From the IMG/VR virus record IMGVR_UViG_3300021469_000007, positions 1-24,909 of that record: a stretch of DNA of 24,909 nt; one strand, given 5' to 3'. The stretch comes from a virus. Numbering within the stretch: the stretch's first letter is position 1; each line of letters starts with the position of its first letter. Shown piece by piece: positions 19,957 through 24,909 of this stretch. A program made the translations under genes and the position numbers. Under the pieces are notes generated by a model. The model searched no databases. It was not told the origin of the DNA and saw nothing but the letters and a program-made list of their open reading frames with translations.

Positions 19957-21282
19957 TTGTTGTGTAAATAATCTTAATGTAGATGGTTGATATCTTCGTG
20001 CAAGTCTCATTATTAACGCTTCATCATAATATATTGTTGTTCTACTGTCTTCGCTTGACATTCTGGCTTTTTTGAATCCTAGTTTCTTTACTATTCGGCC
20101 GAGTTTTTGTGGTGATATTTTTTGTTTCTCATTTTTATTTTCATTTATATATTCTAGTATTATTTGTAAGGGTATTTTTCCCCGTTCAACAAAGGGTTTA
20201 CTTTTTATTATTGAATCTAAAACTTCTGCTTCAATAGTTGTTAATTCTTCTTCTCTTATTATTCGGCTTATTTTTTCTCCATATTTTATTAATTGTTTTT
20301 TTACTTCTTTTTTAGGTGTAGTTATTAGAGGGGCGATGAATAACTCGGTTAGACGGCCGTTTTCTCCAATTCTAATTATTTTTTCTTCTGAAACTGTGAA
20401 TGGTTCTTGAATTAATTTTTGTATTCTATATCTCATAAGTTTGGCTCTTATTTTTTTCGCCCATTCTTTATCGAGAAGGATTTTTACTTTCCGTATGGCT
20501 CGAGACATATTCATTATGAAGCATCTTGACTGGAAAGTTGGAGAAAGTAATTGTGTGCATGCGACAGCTTTAAATCCATATACATCATATAATCCTAGTT
20601 CAAGTTTATTTTCACCAATTTTTTCGACACGAATGGCACATTGTCCACGTCTATATCCTGAGTTTAAGAGAGCCATGACTTCAAGAAGTTCACTACGGGT
20701 GTAAATTTCAGCCTCATCAAGTAAAACAGTTGGATGCCAAGCTTCACAGGCCCGAAATAATCCTGCCGGCCTAATACTTGTTGACATTAAACCCCTATAA
20801 CAAAGCTGCCATAAAACTTCAAGTAATCTTGTTTTTCCACTGTTAAGTGGGCCGACTACAAAAATATATGGTACAACATCAAATTTTTCTTGTATCCATG
20901 TCGCCATGATCCAACTTGTAACTATCGCGTAATGTTCTTTTTCACTGAAATCTACATGTTCATAAACATAATTGTATATTTCTTGCCATAACTCTATTTC
21001 ATTTATTTTCTCCTTGCTAGGAAATAGAATTTCAGGCCATGGCAATCTTTTTAAACCAACTTCAAAGATTTCATTTCCGTCTTCATCAACTCCTTTCATT
21101 CGTAACGGTGGCCTACTAACACTTATATGAAATTTATTTGGATCTCCACGAATAAAACGAGCTTCACAATAAGCATATTGTCCCTCTTTATCAATTACTT
21201 GTTCAAAAAGATAATTTCTAACCGGATCATAATAACCCGGCGTTTCAATTTTAACTATTTTTTCTTTCTTCTTTTTAGGCAT
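19567..21282 (-). CDS. AAA+ ATPase/helicase with C-terminal winged-helix-like region
   Basis: About 571 residues from ATG 21282 (AGGTGA upstream). ATPase motifs: Walker A VGPLNSGKT (about 143-151), Walker B VLLDEAE (about 186-192), a sensor-1-like strand KAVACTQ and an Arg finger candidate in FQSRCF. The N-terminal 100 residues are beta-rich. After the core come helix-turn-helix-like segments (EAEVLDSIIKSKP and ISPQKLGRIVKKLGFK), a low-complexity Ser/Gln linker with repeated QISS and DDIISSL, and another winged-helix-like end. It most likely is the replicative helicase or initiator. The Ser/Gln linker coincides with the TGATGATAT cluster. Confidence 0.78.
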   Translation of the reverse strand: MPKKKKEKIVKIETPGYYDPVRNYLFEQVIDKEGQYAYCEARFIRGDPNKFHISVSRPPLRMKGVDEDGNEIFEVGLKRLPWPEILFPSKEKINEIELWQEIYNYVYEHVDFSEKEHYAIVTSWIMATWIQEKFDVVPYIFVVGPLNSGKTRLLEVLWQLCYRGLMSTSIRPAGLFRACEAWHPTVLLDEAEIYTRSELLEVMALLNSGYRRGQCAIRVEKIGENKLELGLYDVYGFKAVACTQLLSPTFQSRCFIMNMSRAIRKVKILLDKEWAKKIRAKLMRYRIQKLIQEPFTVSEEKIIRIGENGRLTELFIAPLITTPKKEVKKQLIKYGEKISRIIREEELTTIEAEVLDSIIKSKPFVERGKIPLQIILEYINENKNEKQKISPQKLGRIVKKLGFKKARMSSEDSRTTIYYDEALIMRLARRYQPSTLRLFTQQISSQQTQISSLNHHLKPKQISSPTQENDDIISSLPTDIDTLSLKRWIINLIDKYQPEGITQQTFIKTCITNGITNPDKIIEQLILEGKITLERKNNTIYLKLTSWPILKNDDIISSLQSKRDDIPVERR

Positions 21283-21457
21283 CTTCATCACCTATTTTTT
21301 CAATTATAATCTTGACTTTTCCTTTCCAAATTCGCTTAGTCATAATAACACTCATGTGATTGCTATCTACATGCTCAAAATAGGTTTCATATCTTTCAGC
21401 ATGAAGATAATTACTTCCATCACCAATAGCAATAATAACTTCTTTTTTATTCTCCAT
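21275..21457 (-). CDS. Small protein, unknown
   Basis: About 60 residues from ATG 21457, which overlaps the end of the preceding gene; ATG 21466 is an alternative and neither has a strong SD. Sequence MENKKEVIIAIGDGSNYLHA then RYETYFEHVDSNHMSVIMTK. It appears to be a beta-rich single domain. The stop overlaps the start region of the AAA+ gene. No family recognised. Confidence 0.55.
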   Translation of the reverse strand: MENKKEVIIAIGDGSNYLHAERYETYFEHVDSNHMSVIMTKRIWKGKVKIIIEKIGDEDA

Positions 21458-21698
21458 TATTATCATCTCTTAGTTTTTCAAATGTGAAAACAAGATAATT
21501 CACGGCGTCAATTACATCATCAACTTGTTTATCATGATTATGAGTTAAAGCAGCACGCCAACATTTATATGCAGCAGCCATAAGTAAAACTTCAATCGGC
21601 ATGTAACGCCAATTATCACTATAAATTGTTTGACGATCCTTTTTAATTTCAAGACAAGCGTCAACAAGTCTTAAATACATTTCCTTATCTTCACTCAT
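21447..21698 (-). CDS. Small helical protein, possibly nucleotide-metabolism related
   Basis: An 83-residue helical protein from ATG 21698, whose ATGA overlaps the stop of the preceding gene. Phrases SDNWRYMPIEVLLMAAAYKC and DDVIDAVNYLVFTFEKL resemble small all-alpha phage proteins linked to nucleotide modification or MazG-like functions, where an Asp in DAVNY-type motifs binds metal. The match is weak and by eye; treat as hypothetical. Confidence 0.6.
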   Translation of the reverse strand: MSEDKEMYLRLVDACLEIKKDRQTIYSDNWRYMPIEVLLMAAAYKCWRAALTHNHDKQVDDVIDAVNYLVFTFEKLRDDNNGE

Positions 21699-21985
21699 TT
21701 TCTCTCAACTCCTTCTAGTAAACTCCCCCATGCGAGGTTGACTACGGGAGATTTTCGTGGATTGAAATTTTTAGTCGAATGTGTAGGCGCTAATCCACGG
21801 CCAACCTCTACATGTTTAGGGTTTCTAGGTGGTGGAATAAAAACGGGTTTAGATTTTCTAGTCATTACCAAAAAAATTAAACAGATCCAACTGAATAATA
21901 ATATTAAGAAAAGAATGTAAACTGCCGTTATAAAAACAATCCAAGTTTTCTCCATTAAATTTAAATAATAGAAAAATTTTAACAT
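21695..21985 (-). CDS. Single-pass membrane protein, unknown
   Basis: A 96-residue protein from ATG 21985 with GGTGAT 3 nt upstream. The N-terminal region holds one long or two short membrane helices (WIVFITAVYILFLILLFSW and ICLIFLV), followed by a basic, Pro-rich tail (TRKSKPVFIPPPRNPKHVEV) expected on the cytoplasmic side. No family recognised. In the early operon it may alter the host membrane or anchor another viral protein. Confidence 0.58.
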   Translation of the reverse strand: MLKFFYYLNLMEKTWIVFITAVYILFLILLFSWICLIFLVMTRKSKPVFIPPPRNPKHVEVGRGLAPTHSTKNFNPRKSPVVNLAWGSLLEGVERK

Positions 21986-21989
21986 GATA

Positions 21990-22178
21990 TCACCTTTTTT
22001 CTAAAAGATTTTTGAAAAGTTTATATGTCTCTTTGTCAACTTGAACTACTCTTTCCTTCCCCTTCAAGTCAATAATGATGAGATAATATTCATAATGTTC
22101 TCTAGGGCCATCAATAACATCAATATATAAAAGACGTTCATATCTTAAACCAACAACCAAAATACCTTTTTGAGTCAT
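21990..22178 (-). CDS. Small beta-rich protein, unknown
   Basis: A 62-residue protein from ATG 22178 with GGAGTGA 6 nt upstream; the GTG at 22187 belongs to that SD. Sequence MTQKGILVVGLRYERLLYID then YEYYLIIIDLKGKERVVQVD and a C-terminal helix. It probably forms a small beta barrel or sheet. No family recognised. It overlaps the ribosome site at the end of the phosphoesterase gene. Confidence 0.58.
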   Translation of the reverse strand: MTQKGILVVGLRYERLLYIDVIDGPREHYEYYLIIIDLKGKERVVQVDKETYKLFKNLLEKR

Positions 22179-22183
22179 CTTTA

Positions 22184-22987
22184 TCACTCCATAATGTGTA
22201 AATCAAGTGGTTCAGGACAAATCCAAATTGAAATTATCCCGATTTTATTTGGTGGAAGTAGTTTTCTCTCAGCGTAACTTGCAATTTTATTTTTCTTCCA
22301 TCCACGTAGAAATGTGCCAGTTATGGCGAACACTCTTTTACGCTCAATGATATTACAGTATCTTGTTGCTTTAAGTTGAATATTGCGAAAACCAGCGATT
22401 TCATGAACATGGCCGACAAGATAGATATCTGCATCAAAATATTTCGCTAGATCCTCAATACGATTAATTTTTCCACCAATTTTCCGGCCTGCATAGTAAC
22501 CATGTGTAGCAAATATATCGATTGTTTGATAATGATAACCTGTTTTATAGGGCCGTCTAAATTGAAGTTTAATGAAAGCTGCAAAGTCAAGATATGGAAC
22601 TTCTAGTTTAAAAGCTAAGCTGTCAACCCAGTTATGATAGTGTCGTCTTCGAAGTATATCGTCATGATTTCCTGTTAGTAATCCAAGACATTGACTTTTA
22701 ATTGGTTCAAGTAAATCATAGACATAATTATATTGTTTCTCAGGTGTATTAAGCTCAGGATCTAGAACATCAATGTCAATTCTCTTTTCATTTGGATGTG
22801 GAAAAACAGCGTCACAATAGTCACCCATGCCGATCCAAAGGGCGTTTTGAGTTTTTATAAAATCTCTTATTTCCTCTAACTTCTTTTTATCACAGTTTTT
22901 ATGACCGATATGAAAGTCGCCAAACGGTATAAGCAGGAAAGTGTCGCCGGCCTTCTCATATTCAACTACATGTTTAACTACACGCAA
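22184..22987 (-). CDS. Calcineurin-like metallophosphoesterase
   Basis: About 267 residues; TTG 22987 is preferred because AAGGAG lies about 8 nt upstream, with TTG 22993 as alternative. All metal-binding motifs are present: GDFHIGH, GMGDYCD, GNHDD, THGYY and GHVHE. The set fits a two-metal phosphoesterase. Substrate is not shown; DNA-repair type (Mre11-like) or nucleotide phosphoesterases are both possible, but the length and lack of a capping domain favour a small stand-alone enzyme. It overlaps the zinc-ribbon gene upstream. Confidence 0.86.
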   Translation of the reverse strand: MRVVKHVVEYEKAGDTFLLIPFGDFHIGHKNCDKKKLEEIRDFIKTQNALWIGMGDYCDAVFPHPNEKRIDIDVLDPELNTPEKQYNYVYDLLEPIKSQCLGLLTGNHDDILRRRHYHNWVDSLAFKLEVPYLDFAAFIKLQFRRPYKTGYHYQTIDIFATHGYYAGRKIGGKINRIEDLAKYFDADIYLVGHVHEIAGFRNIQLKATRYCNIIERKRVFAITGTFLRGWKKNKIASYAERKLLPPNKIGIISIWICPEPLDLHIME

Positions 22988-23150
22988 AAACAACTCTCCT
23001 TTTCCTTTTTCTCGGTTTAATTCTAACTTGAAAATTACATTCAGGACAACGAGGTTTTCCTTTACCGTTGTTTTTTACATCTTCTTTTTTAATCCATTTT
23101 CCACATCGACTACAATAAACGAAACCTTTATTATACATACTATAAACCAT
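22974..23150 (-). CDS. Zinc-ribbon protein with basic tail
   Basis: A 58-residue protein from ATG 23150 (GAGTGA 4 nt upstream). Four cysteines in CSRCGKW and CPECNF form a classic zinc ribbon, followed by a strongly basic tail VRIKPRKRKRRVVFACS suited to nucleic acid binding. It overlaps the phosphoesterase start by 14 nt. Could be a transcription-related or nuclease-accessory ribbon. Confidence 0.68.
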   Translation of the reverse strand: MVYSMYNKGFVYCSRCGKWIKKEDVKNNGKGKPRCPECNFQVRIKPRKRKRRVVFACS

Positions 23151-23154
23151 GTTT

Positions 23155-23442
23155 TCACTCTCTAACAAGTTCAATCATCATCACATATCTCATGTTAATT
23201 TCAAGAACAAATGTAGAGATTATTTTCTTAGATCCCTCAAAAACATCAACATTGTTTAAGATTAGATATCGATTATATTTACAAATATAAGCAAGATATC
23301 CTTCAATTTTCCAGCCGTTAAACATGTAAATTCTAAGATAATCACCTGAACTGAAATGAGTAATCAAATTTTTAGCTGGTATAAAAGTAACGGTTGAAGA
23401 ACCCTTAATACTAGAAATTTTATCACCTGTATAATCAGTCAT
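23155..23442 (-). CDS. Small beta-rich protein, possibly Sm-like
   Basis: A 95-residue protein from ATG 23442 with GGAGG 8 nt upstream. From residue 30 on it reads SGDYLRIYMFNGWKIEGYLA, then KYNRYLILNNVDVF and VLEINMRYVMMIELV. The order of strands (binding-loop glycine, G-x-L, then a later strand) faintly recalls Sm/Hfq-like barrels, but the conserved Asp/Asn and RG motifs are not convincing. Function unknown. Confidence 0.6.
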   Translation of the reverse strand: MTDYTGDKISSIKGSSTVTFIPAKNLITHFSSGDYLRIYMFNGWKIEGYLAYICKYNRYLILNNVDVFEGSKKIISTFVLEINMRYVMMIELVRE

Positions 23443-23445
23443 CCA

Positions 23446-23577
23446 TTAATCCTCCTCAATTTCTTTCAAAAATAAAACATCACCCTCATGAAGTAAAACA
23501 TAAAAAAGGTTAAGATCCTCAAGACACACTTCAAACAATTTGACTTTACCTGAAATCTCCCTAACTTCAATCTTCAT
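23446..23577 (-). CDS. Very small protein, unknown
   Basis: A 43-residue protein, MKIEVREISGKVKLFEVCLE and onward, ATG 23577 with AGAGGTGA 9 nt upstream. The start overlaps the stop of the next upstream gene (ATGA). Acidic C-terminus FLKEIEED also encodes the GGAGG ribosome site of the following gene. Small beta-hairpin protein; no family. Confidence 0.58.
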   Translation of the reverse strand: MKIEVREISGKVKLFEVCLEDLNLFYVLLHEGDVLFLKEIEED

Positions 23578-23723
23578 AGTATATCTTCACCTCTTCGCCA
23601 AAATGCAATGTGAATTACAAATTTCCTACCAAATCTTAGACACCAATTATAAGTCCAACCCATCTCAGCCTTGAAAACATGAAATTCAAACGGCCCAAAA
23701 TGTTTTAGAATACCCCAGCCCAT
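23574..23723 (-). CDS. Very small Trp/Phe-rich protein, unknown
   Basis: A 49-residue protein from ATG 23723 with a strong SD AGGAGG. Sequence MGWGILKHFGPFEFHVFKAE then WTYNWCLRFGRKFVIHIAFW. Its aromatic pattern suggests a compact beta sheet, not a membrane helix. The overlap with the next gene (ATGA) supports it as a real gene. No family recognised. Confidence 0.6.
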   Translation of the reverse strand: MGWGILKHFGPFEFHVFKAEMGWTYNWCLRFGRKFVIHIAFWRRGEDIL

Positions 23724-23879
23724 CTATGTTTCCTCCTGAGGTTCACGCCCAAAAACTTCATGAAAAACATCTTTCAGCAATCCAAAATCTTCAAAATCAA
23801 CTGCAATATCATATTCACGGTTTTTGAGAAATGTAAGTAAATTATTGTAAGCTTCATCACTGAGATTAATTTCACTCAA
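23724..23879 (-). CDS. Very small acidic protein, unknown
   Basis: A 51-residue acidic protein from TTG 23879; GGAG lies about 10 nt upstream. Sequence MSEINLSDEAYNNLLTFLKN then YDIAVDFEDFGLLKDVFHEV. Two helices are likely. It ends one base before the next ATG and encodes that gene's SD in its last codons, which supports translation. Confidence 0.55.
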   Translation of the reverse strand: MSEINLSDEAYNNLLTFLKNREYDIAVDFEDFGLLKDVFHEVFGREPQEET

Positions 23880-23880
23880 T

Positions 23881-24228
23881 TTATTTTTCTCCTTTTTTCT
23901 TTATGGGATATCGTTGTATAAATCGGTCTTCATCGCCTGAAAGTCGATATCGAAAACCATCTTTAACTAGATAGTTTGATCCACGTGCATTTTTTGTTTT
24001 AAGTTCTCTTGTTAATTCGGGAAAACTATTACTAAACGCCCATTCACCGTTTCCACTTTTAAATTTCGTCCATTTTGGTTTGGAGGGCTGGGTTTTAGTT
24101 TTTATTTGTTCTTGAATTCTCATTATTTCTTGACGTAAACCGTCAAACTGTTCATCAAAATTATCTAATCGCTTGTTTATTTGTTCTAATAATTCAATTA
24201 TTTTATCAGTTTTAGATTTTTTAACCAT
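23881..24228 (-). CDS. Coiled-coil protein with basic C-terminal domain, unknown
   Basis: A 115-residue protein from ATG 24228 (GGTGAT upstream; the start codons further up belong to the SD region). Residues 1-50 form a coiled coil (IIELLEQINKRLDNFDEQFD then LRQEIMRIQEQIK). The rest is basic with aromatic residues (PKWTKFKSGNGEWAFSNSFP and FRYRLSGDEDRFIQRYPIKK). A DNA-binding or scaffold role is possible but unproven. Confidence 0.6.
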   Translation of the reverse strand: MVKKSKTDKIIELLEQINKRLDNFDEQFDGLRQEIMRIQEQIKTKTQPSKPKWTKFKSGNGEWAFSNSFPELTRELKTKNARGSNYLVKDGFRYRLSGDEDRFIQRYPIKKKGEK

Positions 24229-24233
24229 TAACA

Positions 24234-24416
24234 TCACCATTTTTCAAGAATTTTATTCAAGAAATCATGAAGACGCTTAACATCTTCTTTGTCATCAAAA
24301 ATAACACATGCAGCATCAATTTCATCAATAGCAATAACAAGTTCTTTTTCCCTATCATTATAAAATTCTAAATGTAATTCGAAACCTTCTTTGTCAAATA
24401 ATTTAAATTCATGCAT
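24234..24416 (-). CDS. Small acidic protein, unknown
   Basis: A 60-residue protein from ATG 24416, chosen because AGGTGA lies 6 nt upstream; a longer frame to 24485 overlaps the zinc-ribbon gene and lacks an SD. Sequence MHEFKLFDKEGFELHLEFYN then a strand and a C-terminal helix KEDVKRLHDFLNKILEKW. Fold looks like a small alpha/beta unit. No family recognised. Confidence 0.58.
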   Translation of the reverse strand: MHEFKLFDKEGFELHLEFYNDREKELVIAIDEIDAACVIFDDKEDVKRLHDFLNKILEKW

Positions 24417-24570
24417 CAACTTCACCTTCAAAAAACTTATTACACTTCGGGCAATACCAAAAAATACTGTGTATTTCATTTCCACATATTATTGTTAATT
24501 TATGTATTGATGATCCACAATTATGACAACGTTTTTCCTCAAGTAAAGGTTCAGGCTTAGAAGTTTTCAT
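24409..24570 (-). CDS. Small zinc-ribbon protein
   Basis: A 53-residue protein from ATG 24570 that overlaps the stop of the ribbon-helix-helix gene (TAATG). Cys pairs CHNC (15 and 18) and CPKC (40 and 43) form a zinc ribbon. SD GGAG lies about 8 nt upstream within the preceding gene. Probably a nucleic acid or protein binding module in the early operon. Confidence 0.66.
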   Translation of the reverse strand: MKTSKPEPLLEEKRCHNCGSSIHKLTIICGNEIHSIFWYCPKCNKFFEGEVDA

Positions 24571-24725
24571 TATTTTTCATCTCCTTCAAAAAAATCAATA
24601 AGTTTGTAAACTGCAACTCGTATAGCTTCTTCTTTACTCTTGAAAATTCCCTTAGAAACGAGTTTTTCAAGAGCTTCATCTAGTTCAGTTGAGACGAAAA
24701 CAATTATGTCCTTATTTTTTTCCAT
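24570..24725 (-). CDS. Ribbon-helix-helix regulator, first gene of early minus operon
   Basis: A 51-residue protein from ATG 24725 (GGTGGA 6 nt upstream). Strand MEKNKDIIVFVSTELDEALE leads to helix 1, then a turn KGIFKSKEEAIRVAVYKLID with helix 2, as in CopG/Arc proteins; the phrase FKSKEEAIRVAV is characteristic. It is the first gene after a promoter with a perfect 18-bp palindrome over the start site, so autoregulation of the whole operon is likely. Confidence 0.78.
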   Translation of the reverse strand: MEKNKDIIVFVSTELDEALEKLVSKGIFKSKEEAIRVAVYKLIDFFEGDEK

Positions 24726-24732
24726 ACACATT

Positions 24733-24782
24733 CCACCTGTTTTCTAAATCCATTTAGAATAAACCTATTTATATACTTTTTC
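24733..24782 (-). promoter_or_regulatory. Promoter with perfect palindromic operator for the early minus operon
   Basis: On the minus strand a purine-rich GAAAAAG leads into TATATAAATA (24775-24766). The perfect inverted repeat TTCTAAAT-GG-ATTTAGAA (24759-24742) covers the expected start near 24742-24745, and the SD GGTGG follows at 24737-24733. Binding there would block transcription. Confidence 0.75.
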
Positions 24783-24808
24783 TTTTCTTTTTTACAAAGG
24801 AATATTCG

Positions 24809-24875
24809 GAACCCTTTTATAAAGAGTTCAAAAAACTTATAAATCCTCCACATATACTAAAACATGGAGGTGGAG
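24809..24875 (+). promoter_or_regulatory. Plus-strand promoter at the right edge
   Basis: TATA-like CTTATAAATC (24836-24845) lies about 40 nt before ATG 24880, giving a start near 24864 and a short leader with SD GGAGGTGG. A second AT box sits in the imperfect dyad GAACCCTTT-TAT-AAAGAGTTC (24809-24829), a possible operator just upstream. Together with the minus promoter at 24733-24782 this is a divergent control region. Confidence 0.6.
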
Positions 24876-24879
24876 AAAC

Positions 24880-24909
24880 ATGCCTAAAAAACAATCCGGT
24901 TGGGTAGGT
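24880..24909 (+). CDS. Start of a gene that runs off the window
   Basis: ATG 24880 preceded by GGAGGTGG opens MPKKQSGWVG and stays open to the last base. Only ten residues are visible, so no function can be given. ATG 24864 is upstream but lacks a spaced SD. Confidence 0.5.
   Translation, partial: MPKKQSGWVG

Noticed and set aside
20072-20704. Plus-strand frames opposite the AAA+ gene
   Set aside because: Antisense shadows; no ribosome sites, and Ser/Phe/Ile-rich nonsense-like sequence.
24845-24870. CCTCCA/TGGAGG stem masking the SD of the right-edge gene
   Set aside because: The first arm lies before the likely transcript start, so it would not be in the RNA.

Overview
The window reads as part of the genome, or provirus, of a tailed double-stranded DNA virus (Caudoviricetes) that infects an archaeon. 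The tailed-virus call rests on a nearly complete HK97-type head and siphovirus-like tail module: large terminase, portal, prohead protease fused to major capsid protein, head-tail connector, tail terminator, tail tube, tail assembly chaperone and tape measure. The archaeal call rests on promoters with TATA boxes and purine-rich BRE-like flanks about 25 nt from the likely transcript starts, on T-rich ends instead of hairpin terminators, and on Shine-Dalgarno sites dominated by GGTGA. DNA is AT-rich, and TTG and GTG starts are frequent. No integrase, CRISPR array or insertion sequence was seen. The host group cannot be named from the sequence.

Layout. (1) 1-12458, minus strand: the late structural operon(s), reading from high to low coordinates: DruA/DUF4338-like protein, terminase, portal, protease-capsid fusion, two surface or decoration proteins, connector and tail genes, ending inside the tape measure gene at base 1. 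The tail chaperone carries a textbook -1 frameshift element (CCCTTTC plus a perfect 10-bp hairpin). (2) 12459-12835: a non-coding, repeat-rich region with 34-nt repeats, next to a tRNA-Gly-like gene (12381-12454) that overlaps the 5' end of the DruA-like gene. (3) 12836-15027, minus strand: a transglutaminase-like cysteine peptidase, two small membrane proteins and an HExxH membrane metalloprotease, which together look like an egress/lysis cassette, preceded by a structured leader. (4) 15146-17639, plus strand: two short operons driven by nearly identical promoters with the inverted repeat TTACAC-N3-GTGTAA. They encode small proteins, a radical-SAM-like Gp37/Gp68 protein and a ribbon-helix-helix regulator. 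(5) 24725-17641, minus strand: a long early/replication operon starting with a second ribbon-helix-helix gene under a perfect palindromic operator. It includes a metallophosphoesterase, an AAA+ ATPase with winged-helix-like tail, a Cas4-like Fe-S nuclease and a HAD phosphatase, with many tiny genes. (6) 24809-24909: a plus-strand promoter and the start of a gene that leaves the window.

How it fits together. Region 5 probably replicates and processes viral DNA. A cluster of ten close matches to TGATGATAT, including two perfect head-to-head pairs, lies inside the helicase and nuclease genes and may be an origin or another protein-loading site. Regions 1 and 3 share a 29-nt promoter/operator-like element (10334-10362 and 15075-15103), which suggests coordinated late expression of virions and egress proteins. 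Regions 4 and 5 each carry their own likely autoregulator.
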